The notes beneath the pieces are model-generated. The model ran no database searches. It had not been told where the DNA came from and saw only the letters and a program-made list of their open reading frames with translations. This document shows, piece by piece, positions 35,912 through 49,570 of a DNA stretch of 64,000 bases; the first letter of the stretch is position 1, and every line of letters starts with the position of its first letter. This DNA is from Epiperipatus broadwayi (lineage: Eukaryota; Onychophora; Udeonychophora; Euonychophora; Peripatidae). The position numbers and the translations under genes were made by a program. The DNA is taken from positions 1,603,001 through 1,667,000 of the forward strand of contig JAQFVV010006305.1 in assembly GCA_028023455.1 (NCBI GenBank), read 5' to 3'.

Positions 35912-38070
35912 TGTAATGGGCACATACGTACATTACATTATTTTTTATTAGTAAACATAAAAAAAAAATTTCGCCAATAAAAATTTCTTTTTTTTAAGAC
36001 TTAAAAATTAAAAAAATCATCTTAAACTCGTATATATATAAAAAATTGCACAGATACATAATTATTAAAATAGAAAGGTATTTTAAAAACAAAAACTTAA
36101 AAAGATTTAGAGATAAAAATATATCTTTAATCTTGGAAAACACATTAATTAATCAGAAATGATTGTTTTAATTAGTTAAATGTAAACTAGCCTTGGGCAT
36201 TCAAATGTAAAAGCATCGGTCAGATAGGAAAACAATAGAAACTAATAGCCAATGAAGAGAAAAGCAATGGAACGGGACCTCAGCGAAAAGACCATCTCAT
36301 CGATGATGCAATGTAAATTCAATCCTTCAAATTAATATAAAAAGACAAGTTTGGAAATTATTAAGAATGATAGATTGATTATTTACGATGTGACAGATAT
36401 GTGTTAGTGCAGAAGTGAAGGAGAAGGGATTGAAAAGATGCAGTCTTCAATCCCTTCGGTTTTGCCAAAGAAAGAGAAACGAACTATCATTTTCTACATT
36501 GAGGACCAACTAAACTAAAAAACCTCTGAATGAATAAATAAAACAATGGCTAAATGGATACCAGTCTTTTTAGGACAGTGTGGGAATTCACGTTCAAACG
36601 GCAAGGAACATATAAAGATGAACTGTTTAAAAAACCGTAAGAACTTTATAATTTATGAACATTAAATTAAAAACTTTCCATATATAAAAAATACAAATAG
36701 AATCCTATCTGACCAACATAAATTAATATTAATAATGTTATTTGATATTTTTTTTTTGTTAAAATCATTTCCATTTATTTATTTTTGTTCTTTAAATTTT
36801 ATTATGATTTCTGTTTCCGTTAAGTTAAATTATATAAATGTTAAACTTAAGTCGGGCGTGAATGGCTGTATAGATTTGTAAAGTTATATTAGGGGAGGGT
36901 AATCTTAGGTTATTTGTGTCGTTGTTAAATTGGGTCAATGGATTGGATATATTGATGTAGTTAGTAGATGTAGTCGGAGATTCGCTACTGTCAGAATCGT
37001 TTATATATACGCCGCACTCACCCATTTGCCTATGGAAGGAATTATAAGATGGAGAATGCAGTTCCTTTCTATGGAGTTTTTTTTATTGTTCTTCTCGTTA
37101 GATAGATGTAATATTCCTATCTGATGAGAGTCAATGTCTTCTCTTAATCTTTTTGGTGCTGCCGTATTCCGTATTGCATTGAATACATCGATATATCAGA
37201 TGAATTGATGCCAGTTTGACTGCGAATTTTAGCCTAAGGTTAAATAGTGATATAATATTTTATTTTCAAATGCAAATCTATGTAGTCTATTCATACTCGA
37301 CCCTAAATAAAAATGCATTAAATTTAAGTTGTTTATAGACGCTTGCGTGGATTGGTTATCGGTTAAGTATGTTTTGGGTTTTCATATTTGATCAAAATAT
37401 ATAGACATTCGATAAATAATGATACCTTACGGTGAGTATCTATAATGTATTTATTCGGATGTCTTTTAAGTTATTGGTGACAATGCAAGTATCTTATGGT
37501 GAATACTATTGGGTTACTTATAAATTTCCCTCTGCAATTGTCAGTATCAATGATTTTATATTTTGATAGTTTATGTTTATTTTGAAATGTTTTTAACCGT
37601 TGTAATCTATGTAACCGATCTATACTCAACATTTTAAAACAAACTTTTATAAATTCCTCTGTGCGAACTTATAAAAAATTAAAATGTAAAGTTGTAAAAA
37701 TTAAAATGTAAATTAAAATCTAAAGTAAAGTTAAAAATTTAAGTTAAAGTAAAAAACGTAAACTGATTCTAAAATAATTTTAAATATTATATATATGTGC
37801 ATAAATAAATGTTTGTATGTTAATTACTGGCAGTGGCATATTTTATTTATTTTTTTAATATTGAAATATAATTAGATAAGATATTATATTATTAAATGTC
37901 TGCTACTCCCTGAGCTAGTGACTTGGGCTAACGACCGGAATCAAAATAAAAAAAAAATAATTTTTTTTGACTTACGTATCTGCCTACTTTATAATTTTTT
38001 CTAGGTTCAAATGCCTAGATGGCGCCCTGTAGTGCAGGTCACGGTAAGCTCTAATCTCCGGATCGTTACA
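35912..38070 (-). repeat. 2-kb LTR-like repeat, copy 4 (inverted)
   Basis: Read on the minus strand it starts TGTAACGATCCGGAG at 38070. It passes GGCGCCATCTAGGCATTTGA, then AACCTAG, a TATA-like AATTATAAAGTAGGCAGATA, TGTTGAGTATAGATCGG, TCTATACAGCCATTCACGCC and AATGCCCAAGGCTAG. It ends TGTAATG-N11-CCATTACA at 35912. These blocks keep the order seen in copies 1-3. It is longer because 37250-37560 seems partly duplicated inside it. Small open frames (36825-37025) are not shared with other copies. Confidence 0.75.
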
Positions 38071-38757
38071 ATATGTTTACATTTTTTTTTACCTATGAGA
38101 ATCTTCACTGTAAATATTCACAAGTATACATACACGCATACATACATAACATACCTTTTAAGTCTTCCTAGCTCTCTGCAGCCACAAAATTGTTTAACCT
38201 TTTATTTTATATACTTCTTATACATAATATCATTTGGCTCTCAGGGATTACACAGCCACTTGTAGTTTTTTTAATTAGTAATTTTTTATTTGCATAATTT
38301 TTATCTTTATTTTTTACATGACCGAAACATCTTTATTATGAATTCATGAATATAATTTTTTCATTTTATAGTAATCTTAGTTTTCTTTTCTAATTTTTTT
38401 TATTACTGTATCTCTTCTCATTACAGTACAAATCCATCACACTTTTTTATTTTATCAAGTTTGTTCATCGATATTATTTTCAGACGGTACAATGACAATA
38501 CTGATTGCACAACATTTCTGTAAAACCAATTTTTTACGATTTGGTGATTCTCACCTATCACAATAAAGTATAAATAATATTAAGATTATTATTATAAGTC
38601 ATTAAATCAGCCATTAAAGGTTTTGATAATATTACTTCTTATTTCTAATTTACATTCTCATAACTAAGATACTGTTTGGACAGTTGAAGTGTTTTAATGT
38701 TAGCTTATATACACACATGCACACACAGATATGAAGTTCCAAAAACACACGTATAAA
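38071..38757. other. AT-rich stretch without recognisable gene
   Basis: An open frame runs 38011-38265 across the repeat border, without family motifs. I see nothing else. Confidence 0.5.
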
Positions 38758-39071
38758 ATATGCAAAACTCTCTATACATATTTCCACTTAGGGCAAGCCA
38801 GAGTGATAAATGGATGCCAGAAGGCTTGTGCATAAAATCCCCATCTAGTGCCTACTCATCCAATATTCCCAGACTAGTTTCTGACTTGTGGCCTTCATCA
38901 GTGAGCAGCCTTGGATCTGAGAGCACTGCACCTAGATCTTTATGCACAAGACTTCTGGTATCCATTGATTATTCTGGCTTACACTGATTGACAATACGTA
39001 TAGAGAGTTTTGCCTGTTTTAATAACGGTTATGAGCAAGCATAGGAATGATGATCATGTGATGTTTATTGG
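38758..39071. mobile_element. M1 foldback element, two-armed copy
   Basis: Left arm from GCAAAACTCTCTATAC (38762) through GATGCCAGAAGGCTTGTGC to GCACTGCACCTAGATCTT. Then an inverted arm from TATGCACAAGACTTCTGG to GATCATGTGATGTTTATTGG at 39071. The right terminus AATAAACATCACATGATCA (reverse complement) matches the left terminus of other copies; the left terminus here is lost. Confidence 0.8.
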
Positions 39072-40949
39072 TTTAAACACACATATATATTTACATACTT
39101 ATTCATTTTCAGCTTTTGATAATTTGTCTGTCCCTTTTCATAATATCTGAAATTGTTTAACTTGAATAATATTTTCTCTCTGAAGTATAGATTTTACACA
39201 TGTCTAATTGTGCTGTTTTTTTTTTTTTAACTTAATGAATATTTGTATTTGAGAATATATTCAATCTGATTTTTTTTTTTTTTTGTAGATGTTCTAATCT
39301 TGAGTTGTTTTTTTTTGTTTGTTTAACGGTATCTTATGATTGAGAGGTGGCTTTCCCCAAATTTATTTATTTTTCTTCTTCCTATTAATTGTCAGCTATA
39401 TCAATTATATTTATTTTGAAAAAAATTTTTTTTTTGTCATTTGAAATTATCTCTCTCCAATTGCATTTTGTAATGATTTAATGATCATAACATTGAATAA
39501 TTTAAATAATCTAATTAGACGCTACTGCTGGAAGAGTCTGCAATACTTATTATCTCAAATGATTTAATTGAGTTCTATATCTATGCATATTTCTGGTATA
39601 GCAGCTCACTTAAAGTTCTTGATGTTTTAATTCAGTATCTGTTTCTTGCACTCCAGATAATTAATAATTATTAATTCATTAAATTTTTTTTTAGTCTTTT
39701 CGAAAATTTCTTATAATGTTTATTGTCAGATAATTGGTTTACAAATTCTTAAGAGATTATGTAAATCTTTTTGATTGTGAAATTATTGTCTGTTAATTTC
39801 TAGCTTAATCATTCAGTTAAAGTTCTTCAATGCAATGCTTTTCGAGAATTCAGCTTTCAGTAAATGGAAAACAAATTATAGAATGTACTGTTAATCTAGT
39901 CAACAAAACATATATAAAAAGTATTAAATTAACTATATCCTTCCTAATTATAGTCATTAAGTTTGATCTCTAAATAAAGCCATCACTTATAATTTTGAGA
40001 TCAATTTTTTTAGAACATTTTTTGAAATGTTTTCCAAAGAAGAACTAATGATTTTCATTTTGATATTTCTAGTCTTTTTTTCTTGTTTAGTTTATTTTTT
40101 TGATTAATTAGTAATGGAAAATTAAACAAAAATATTTTTTTAAAAATAATCATGTTTTTTATAAACGAGATTTCTATAAGAATCATTCTGTTTGTGATTT
40201 TTTCATTTATGTAGATAACTTATTTATGCACACATTCACACACACACACATACATATACATTTTCAAATTATTAAAATTTTCATCAGTTGACCCTTCAAT
40301 TCAACTTCATCATACATCATATACCAGTATAGACGTTTAGACTACTTTCATTATGCATTCATTTAGTGACCAATCTTCTCTCATCAGGTAAGCTAGCAGC
40401 ATTATGCTGATCAATATTTTTTACCATTATACCCCTCTCACACAAAATGGAGACTGATTTCTATCTAATTTTAATATCTTGTGGAAGAATGAATAACCAT
40501 TCTGCTGTAGATATATTTTCAGTTTTAAAAATTAGCATCAATTCTACTGCATTACAAACATCTGTGTATTTTTGTAAATAATCTTTTATTTATAATCTAT
40601 TGAAGTAAAATACCAATTAAAAACAGGTATTGCAAGTTGAAATTATGCCATCTAATAATTGTATTTTTGTGTAAATTATTTTAAGATAAAGGTGAATTTG
40701 TTTTTTGCTAATATCTATGATTTTATCAAGTTTGTAAATCAGACAGTAATGTTTATATGTATGATGATTGAAAGTATAATAACTTTCTAAATATATTCAT
40801 AATTAATTGAAATTATCTGTAATCAGCTAAAGATTTTAAAAACAATTTTATGGTTTTTAAATTTAAATGATGGAAATTTAATGGGGAATTGTGTATTTTT
40901 ATAAATATTTTTTCATTTATTATAATATATATATCATCATCATCATTTT
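39072..40949. other. AT-rich stretch without recognisable gene
   Basis: Poly-T runs and a short CA run near 40237-40250. No coding family or RNA gene was recognised. Confidence 0.6.
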
Positions 40950-41410
40950 CAATTATTATTAATCCATTGCAGGATGAAGGTTCCTCCAAGTTCAATCCAT
41001 TTTCTCTGATCTCTAGCTTCTCTCTCCACATCACCTTATCACACTTCCTTATTTTATCCGTTCATCTCAAATGTGGTCTCTTTTTAAGTCTTTTACAATC
41101 TCTTGAGATACTGTTTAAGGTTTCAACTGTCTATCTATTATTGTAGTTTCTAGCAATATGTCCAGTCCAACTCCACCTTAATCTCTTAAATTTTTTAATG
41201 ATATCAGTAACACCTGTTTGTTCTCTCACCCATATAATTTCATTTTTGATCTCATCTTGTTACTCCTAACATCCATCTCTCCATACTTTATTGAGTGATC
41301 TGAAGTCTCTATATTGTTCTTCTATTAAGTGTCCAAGTTTCATGTTCATAAGTAAGAACTGGGTAAAACACATTTATTAACAACTTTCCTTTTCAAACAC
41401 ATAGGCATAT
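40950..41410 (-). pseudogene. LINE (RTE/Jockey-like) ORF2 C-terminus
   Basis: Minus-strand frames read, in order, LTYEHETWTL-like sequence (about 41370-41340), REQTGVTDIIKKFKRL, RWSWTGHIARN, SRDCKRLKKRPHLR, VMWREKLEIRENGLNL and EEPSSCNGLI. This is the familiar C-terminal stretch downstream of the reverse transcriptase in many animal LINEs (W.GHIAR, R..GRP..RW). Several codons are stops or frame changes. The 3' end points to about 40930 with ATC/GAT repeats (41-base gap not examined further). 5' truncation is typical of LINE insertion. Confidence 0.75.
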
Positions 41411-41872
41411 ATTTTTTTAATATTAAGTTTTTTCTATCAAAAGGACTCTAGCCAAGTTTAATTATATAAATACACATTGTAACATGATCTCTATTAGGAT
41501 ACTATAATCATACCACACTTGGCACAATGGCTTACTGGTCCATCATAAAGTATGATGAATATGTTTAAGTACATTATTAGTTTAAAATTTATTGCTGATA
41601 ATATTAATTTCACACAATAATATTTCCTGATGGATATAACTCATAATATTCAAGGTGATTGGAATATTTATAAGTTCTGTCTGGTTATATTAAAGAGCCA
41701 GAACTGCATTACTATCAACCTAGGTTTGAACTTATGTTTTTGTAAAAGTCTTGTTAATACAGAATCATAGTTTTGGGATTTATGAAACTCATTAGCAATA
41801 TTGTACTACCAATTAGCTTGATAAAATACATAAATGAAAAGTGAATAAAGCAAAACATATACATATATTTAC
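41411..41872. other. No recognisable feature
   Basis: AT-rich. CAACCTAGGTTTGAACTTAT near 41718 has a weak B-box look but no matching A-box, so I do not call it. Confidence 0.5.
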
Positions 41873-42051
41873 ATGGAAATCTTGAATGAGTGGAGTAATC
41901 CATTAAAATCAACTTAATTAGAAAACACTTAATCTAGAACAACTGCTCCAGGCCAAGAGTCAAAGTAACCTGACAGATTGATGTATTCAAAAGGAGTGCT
42001 TTCTAATTAAGTTGGTTTAATTTGATTATTCCACACATTCAAGATTTTCAT
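41873..42051. mobile_element. Hairpin MITE of a second family
   Basis: Left arm 41873-41929 (ATGGAAATCTTGAATGAGTG ... CTTAATTAGAAAACACT) and right arm 41995-42051 (AGTGCTTTCTAATTAAGTTG ... ATTCAAGATTTTCAT) are inverted copies of about 57 bases with roughly ten mismatches. The loop is 65 bases. No coding content. It is unrelated in sequence to M1. Confidence 0.75.
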
Positions 42052-43763
42052 CTAAGCTCATTAAAATATATATATATATATTATAACCTACACTCCCAAC
42101 ACAGCTCATATACAATATATGAGCGAAATGCCCAGGCGCCAGTTCTATTAATGAATAGAACAATATAATATGGTATATAATACAAAATTATTACTGAGAC
42201 TCTATATTTAAGTTTATATTCAGCTCAGCTCAGTGGTAGGCTATAGGCAGTTCATAAAATATATGATGGTAAATGAATAAAAGAAGAAATATTACAAAAC
42301 ATTTAATGTAATGTAAATTCCTTTGTTAATTAATTGTATAATAAAGAATCATAATGTTTATTGGTACAGTCTATTAAAATACACTTTAAACTTAATTTCT
42401 TCCTTCATCCAAATATAACATATATCAGCTTGCTATAATTATAATACTAAACAATTCTATGACTTGGCATATCATAATCTAAACATCTACTTTAATGCCA
42501 ATCAAGAAATAAACAATAAGATCTCAGGGAATTTAACAAACACAGTTGAATTAAATGAAATACATTGGCCCATAAATTTTAATTCTAAAGTATGATAAAA
42601 TATAATGAAACAAATTGAATAAAATATTCTACTGTGTTTCAATAATAAGATAATGACAGAAATAGGGTATTTTAATCTCATATCATCATCTAACAAATAT
42701 ACTAACTTGGCAACCCTTCTAACATGTTTATCCAGTGGCAAATGTTCCTTATAATGTTTGGATTAAGAAAACAATATTGTCAGACACCAGCAGATTTAAT
42801 ATTATAACTCTAAAATAATATATCTATTTTATAATAGATTTATGAAGTGTGGAGATGTGGAAATGGAAAACATGAATGTATACAATAATAACTCAAGACA
42901 CGGGTTTTAAGATTTTAAATAACTAAAACAAATCATTTATTACAATAAAATAAACTTGGTTTAACATGATATTTACAAATGGACTATTTGTCTTACAGAT
43001 TTTTAAATTATCAAATAAACTTTGAGCATCAGTTCGGGATTATCCCTATTATCAAAGCAAATTAACAACAAAACTTAAATATCCTGACTTCGAACACATG
43101 CTTTGTCTACATGTTTCATTTACATGACACTAAATAAACAACATGTTATATTATTAGCACAAAAAATACTTTTGAGAGGATATTACTCTTGATTAACAAA
43201 ATAAATCAAATTAATTATATTTGGCTCTCAACAAAGCAACTTTCTCTAATTGACTAAATAATCACTTTCAATTACATATACCTTTCATGCATGGCAACAA
43301 AATCATGTTTATTCAGATGATTTGATGATTTATAACCTTTATTTAAATAAATACACCGTATTTTAAAATATTTCCCGTTTTAAATTCAATAACTTTATAC
43401 TTCTATTTAAATGAATGTAATGTATTTCAAAAAAACATTTATTCCTCATTTTAATTTCAATATCTCTAAACTTTATATACGCGATATTATTTATATTATG
43501 CATGTGTGTGCACATTCAAGCAGCAATAATATAAAACAATCTTTTCTATAAACTCTCCATTCATCAAGAAAATATCATACAATTATTTTATTTCGGACAA
43601 TGTCGTAATTCATCAATGAAATAAGACACTAATACTACATCAAGAATTAATCTAACAATTTATCTGGCCACCTATTAATTAACACAGCTATATTTTCATG
43701 ATTATACATACTATACGTTACAAGGGAAATCTACATGCGGAGCAGATAAACTCTTACTGAACA
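42052..43763. other. AT-rich stretch without recognisable gene
   Basis: The plus strand is poorer in G than C. The open frame 42502-42741 (minus) has no family motif. Confidence 0.55.
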
Positions 43764-43983
43764 CTTCTACAATAATTCATCTGATTCTAAATATACTGTT
43801 GGTGGAGAACATTTCCTCACCACCAAGAATCTAAGAAAAATGTCACATAACTTCCTAAGCATCATTTAATCATACTTCAACAATAACTCATCTACTTCTA
43901 AATACATTATTGGTGGGGACTTATTCCTCATCACCAGGGCCCTAAGAAAACATCACTTCAAAAAAATATCATTTAATCATACA
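43764..43983. repeat. Tandem duplication, 111-bp period
   Basis: CTTCTACAATAATTCATCTG at 43764 recurs as CTTCAACAATAACTCATCTA at 43875. Both continue with TTGGTGGRGA, TTCCTCA(C/T)CACCA, CTAAGAAAA and ATCATTTAATCATAC. About 80% alike by eye. Confidence 0.7.
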
Positions 43984-46028
43984 CATATAATATAAACTAG
44001 GCTCTACTCATGGAAAATTATTAACATATACTAAATAAGCAAGATCTTTTATCCCTACAGACATTATAACGCAATCAGATTTCTTTCCATTCTCATAGCT
44101 TTTTTAAATATCGAACATTATAAATACACGCTGGCAGATAAATACATACAGATAACATACCAATCTGTCCAACTCAGTAGAATATGACAGCGTCCGAAAT
44201 TTATACATACAATATTCACAAACTGAACTTTATCAAACAAATGTCATAATTGTGCAAAACAAACACACACCTGCGAACAAAAATATATATAAAATTAACT
44301 CTAAATTACACACTATGCAGGCAACATGGTAATTAAATATTGTATTAAGGTATAACTTTTAATTCAGAATAAAATTTAGGTTACTTTTAAAATTTAATAT
44401 TTATAATTATTACGAACAAACTTTCTTTCATATCTTGCAAACTATTCCTATTATACGTTCGTTGATTCAAAAAAAAAAATTATCACTTTGAGATAATAAA
44501 GTTTGCAAAATAAATATAAACCTCTCTAATAATATATCTAAAAAAATATTTCTTTCTTTTACCTTCATAAAAGAACAATAAGACCTATTTGAACACAATC
44601 AATTTTTACCAGCATATTTCTCATTTGGATACGCTTCGGAGATGGTCTTGAAGGTCAAAATAACCCAAATTATAAATAAACATAATAATAAATAAGCCTA
44701 TCTATCTATCATATACATTAATTATGACAAGCAATAAAAAAAAATAAAGAAACAAAGGTTATTAGTTTTGTAACTTAAAATAAAAGTTCACTTGCAAAGC
44801 TCTGTTCCAGGTTTATGAAACAATATGGGGCATATTCCAAACTGAATTTAAATTAAAATAAACTGCTGTAGGATAACCAAACAAATATAATCATGCTTAA
44901 ATAGGACTCAGCATCTCCAGTGTTCATAACAAAGTTATTTGAGTTACTATATCATACATAAGCAATCAATTTATCTTCTATTATGATGAAAATATAATAA
45001 ATTCTTAGCTGCTGTTGGACAGGAATCATCTCACTTATTTCGTTGTAGCTCTAAATTAAGTACGTAATTATTTTAGTAGTTTCTTGAATAGCATTTAATA
45101 CATCATAATTTATTATATGCCTGGTTTATTCTTAAATATTGTCAATTAAGATATCATGATTCGTTAGTAATTCCACAATTAATAATACTTTGTTATATTC
45201 CATCTTTATCGAAGAGAACAAAAATTACCCGCATTTCTATCCTTCCATTCGATTTAAGCAAATACTCAATTTGAAGTAGCTCACATTTTATTTCCTTCAT
45301 TTAAAATACATATTATTTCCAGAAATACCAGACAAACAAATACTGTTATCTCTTTATGATGAATTTAAACATGGCATGATTTATAAAAATATGCATATCC
45401 TTAATTTTATGTTTAATCCTCACAAAAACATAACATGGAAAATAGTGAAAAATTAAAATATATTCTGTAAAATAGTTCTGCATGCATTTTCCAGATATAT
45501 TAAAAGACATACATTGGTTAGTGATACAACAAGAATATTCATGCAATTTATTCTTATTTCAAATGACAATTAAATGAAGTAATGGGGACTGGATGTTATC
45601 AACATACATTTTTAAAAGAAAGCAATAGTTATGAAGAGGTTAATTCAAAATGTTTAAATTAAGGAGAGCAAAGTAAACTGACACCTTTTTTAAAATTTTA
45701 GAATTGCATTATAATTAACTTTTCCCATAATAAATTTCTTAAGATCCTTTTGAAGTTTTACTCCAAAGTCCTTTTTTTTAGAAATCAATTTGACTTCAGC
45801 AACTGGTTTTACTTTCACAATAATGAGCCACTGTTTACTGGCTACAATTACATTACATAATAAGAAAATTTTTCTTACTGGAGATCTTTGTTAAAAAGCT
45901 CTCTTTAGCAAAGTTCATTTCCTTCACAAGGTTACTCTCACGCTTCTCCTCTATCTCAGCTAATTATATATTCAAAAAAAATCTTTTCTAGAAAAAAAAT
46001 CACTTTGATTTTTAGAACTAAATAAGAC
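43984..46028. other. AT-rich stretch without recognisable gene
   Basis: Marked C-over-G excess on the plus strand (for example 14 C to 4 G in 44041-44100). No motif-bearing reading frame. Confidence 0.55.

Positions 46029-46097
<69 letters not shown>
46029..46097. repeat. (AAT)n microsatellite
   Basis: About 23 uninterrupted trinucleotide units. Confidence 0.95.
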
Positions 46098-46098
<1 letters not shown>

Positions 46099-46752
46099 TA
46101 AATAGCTTTTACAAACTTGAAAGAAAAATTAATATTAATTAACTCTTAAACAAAAATGATTAATAATTTATTTAATTTGAAAAATAATCCATTGACTCAA
46201 CTATCTATTAATCATTGGAAAGAAATATATATTTGTTAAATTATTTAAGATAATTACTGTTATTTAAATGCTTTTATTGTGAATATACTATTGTTTGCTG
46301 TTATTAAAGGATGAAAATGAAATGAAACATAATACAGACATATATGCATGCACATGTACTGCAACCTAAATATTAAACTATCTTAACTAAATATAATTGA
46401 AACTGCTATTAACTGATGATAAAAAGGATAAGTATTAATGAATAAAGGATTTTGAAACCATCCAACCAAGTATTACATTAACATAAAATAACTTTGCATT
46501 TTTCTGCCCAAATATACCAATTCCTATAATAACAGCCCCTCTCTCTGGCATTAAATACTTCACTAACCACAATAATAATAATGAATACTTATAAAGTGGT
46601 CTATCAACCGCATAAGCAACCCATATCTAAGCTTCAAACAATTTCCAGCAAAAAATTTTAAAATTCTAAGGCTATTTCATTTTTTTTTTTATATAATATA
46701 ACTATTCAGTGCAGATACAAAGTATCTTAAACCCTTGCCCCCATTCAGATGG

Positions 46753-46756
<4 letters not shown>
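46098..46756. other. No recognisable feature
   Basis: AT-rich sequence between two microsatellites, without coding pattern. Confidence 0.55.

Positions 46757-46848
<92 letters not shown>
46757..46848. repeat. Compound (TA)n(TG)n microsatellite
   Basis: About 30 TA units (46757-46817) run directly into about 16 TG units (to 46848). The open frame across it is repeat read-through. Confidence 0.95.
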
Positions 46849-46850
<2 letters not shown>

Positions 46851-49256
46851 ACAGTTTTATTCTAGTGGTAACATGCAAATTATTTCTATATTCTCTCAAA
46901 CAATTGTTGTAATTGCCCTTGGCAAGGCATCCGCATCACTAAATAATAGTAAATTACATTACTTTTTTAAAAAATATAATTTAGATAAATATACATACTA
47001 AAAAAATGTATATTTTATTACGTCAGATACCCCATCAAGGTTGAATTACATAATGATAATTAATCATATATATATCCATTTCCTCAATTAAAAATTTAGA
47101 TAGTACATACACAAAAAATATATACTGTAAATATACATTTTATTCTAAAGAAAACATATATATATATAATATTTAGAATAGGTTGGTTGATATAAAGAAA
47201 AATTGATATGAGTTAATGTGTTAATGATTAACAACTGAAAAGAAAAAAATGTTTATAAATGTTTATATAATATAATGATAATATAAATAATTATTCTTAC
47301 TTTTAGTCTTTATTTATTTTTTGCTGGCAAAAAATAGTTATATAAAATTGACACGTTGAATGTCTATGATTTTTTATTTTTATTTTCTATTTGTCGGTGG
47401 AGTTTAAAAATGAAATCTTAATTCATTGATTACTCCTATACAATTTGTGATGGTATTATAACTAAACAATTTTATCCATGTAGTTCTTTGTAAGTTAACA
47501 AAATTGTTCATAGTATTTTTCTCAACATCTTGGCTGGTCATTATTAGACCTCAGTAAATTCTTTTTTTCTTCTTACTTTGGTAAAGCACATATATGTATT
47601 TATAGATGATAAATCTGATATGAAGTAATTAAGTTTTCTTCTTCATGCTAAGTTATTATTTTTTATGTATAGATTGGACAATATCTTTTCTTCCCCCATG
47701 GAGTACTATGTGGCCAGGAATGGACCATAAGAGTTTTTCTTAGCAAATCATTTTTGTAAAATTTAAGTTAAATGCATGTGAAACCATCACAATAATGCTC
47801 TCTTAATAATGTTGCAACTTTTTATGCATATATACATGGTCTAGATGGTTTTCACAATAAAATTAGCTAACATAAATGTATTTTGTTTCCAAAACATTCT
47901 CTGACAAAATGTATACTGACTTAAATTTGCTTTGACAGCTTTTTTTAGTTTATCAAACTTAATTACTTCAATCTAGGTTTATAAAGTGTTTATCAATAGC
48001 AGCTTAATTAAACCTCCCCTCTTAACCATTATTAATGCTTGCTTTTTAAGAAGCATAGATGATGATTAAGCATAATTGGAAATAGAAAGAGGAAAACAGA
48101 AAAGATAAGAAACATATTTTTTTTTTAGTTATAGAAATTTATTCTGAAACTTCACATTCTTATAACTAAAATTTAATTAAGAATTCTATTGTGAAGTTGA
48201 TAAATTTTATAAAACTGTTTCATTTTCTTTTTCCAAACTTTAATTTTACAATTAGTTAACAAAACATTTTTTTTCTTTTTTTGTTAATACACAAATATTT
48301 GAGATGAAATGCAAAGATACTCCCATGCATTCCATTCAAATAAAACTTAACTCTTTATTTACTGATGGGTTAGAAATAAAATTGCTAATAATTATTACTG
48401 TCATATTTGATGCTCATATTTAATGCTTGCATGTAGCTATGCATAGCTACAATATATATATATATATTGTAATGATTGATAAAAAGGATGAGTATAAAAA
48501 TTTGAAGGTTATTTTTTATTTAAGCAGTATATTTAACCTTGCAGAAGTTTATCAATTGTTCTATTTGTACATGCAGTGGCAAGATTTACATTGCTTTTTT
48601 TTCAATAAAGGAGATTAAAAACTCTCAACAAATTAATTTTTAAAAATTATACTTATTAATAAAAATCAGATAAAGAATTAAAATAGAGGTTTTTTTAACA
48701 GAATTTGTTGTTTTGATTTAAATTATAAGTTTAAATTTTAAATATTTCACACGATGGTTATAAATAAATCAAATATAATTAAAAGTCATGTTATTCTGAC
48801 TTGTATAGTAATGATAATTAATTTGATTAAGTTTTAGTAAGTAGATGATGTTATTCATAGATCTATTACTCCATTATCATTTTATTCCACTCTTATTTTA
48901 ATAAATAATAATAATAATAATTATAAAAGATTACATAAATAATATCATATTAAAAATTACACACAGATCTAGAGACAGACCCATTAAGAAATATTTAGCA
49001 AACTTAACTAACAGTTCTTTCTTTTAATACATATTTGACAATTTAACATTTTATTATATACTAAAAAAAAAAAAACACTTTTTACATTCCTTGTTTTTAT
49101 ATGACTAAAATTTAGATAAAGTATACTGTTAGTCATGAATCTAGATAAAAATGTAATTATATCATATAAAACACTGTAATAAATGCAAATATTGGTACTA
49201 TAATGAAATTTTTTCATGCATTAAACTAGAATAAATCCTCAGGTATGATATAACTA
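46849..49256. other. AT-rich stretch without recognisable gene
   Basis: Scattered A/T runs and short TA tracts near 48450. Small open frames (48427-48618, 49008-49217 minus) show no family motif. Confidence 0.6.
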
Positions 49257-49570
49257 GGTCATCATCATCATCATCATCATCAACCATTATCAATCCACTG
49301 CAGGATGAAGGTCTCTCCAAGTTCAATCCATTTTTCCTATCTTTAGCTTCTCTTCTCCACATCACCCCTGCACACATTCATATTTCATCCATCCATCTCA
49401 TATGTGGTCTCTTTCTGGGTCTTTTACAATTTCTTGGAATCCAGTTTAAAATTTCAATTGTCCATCTATTATCATCTCTTCTAGCAATATGTCTAACCCA
49501 ACTCCACTTCAGTCTTTTAATCTTTTCAATGAGGTCAGTAACATCTGCTTGTTCTCTTATCTATACATAG
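49257..49570 (-). pseudogene. LINE ORF2 C-terminus with (GAT)n 3' tail
   Basis: Same family as 40950-41410 but better kept. The minus-strand frame reads REQADVTDLIEKIKRL, KWSWVRHIARRDDNRW, PRNCKRPRKRPHMRWMDEI, one TGA, then VMWRREAKDRKNGLNLERP, LIMVDDDDD. It passes into a (GAT)n run (49257-49282 on the plus strand as ATC repeats), the kind of 3' tail seen in RTE-like LINEs. Nearly the whole of the protein upstream is missing, as expected for a 5'-truncated insertion. Confidence 0.8.

Noticed and set aside
46709-46912. Open frame of tyrosine-isoleucine then cysteine-valine repeats
   Set aside because: It is read-through of the (TA)n(TG)n microsatellite.
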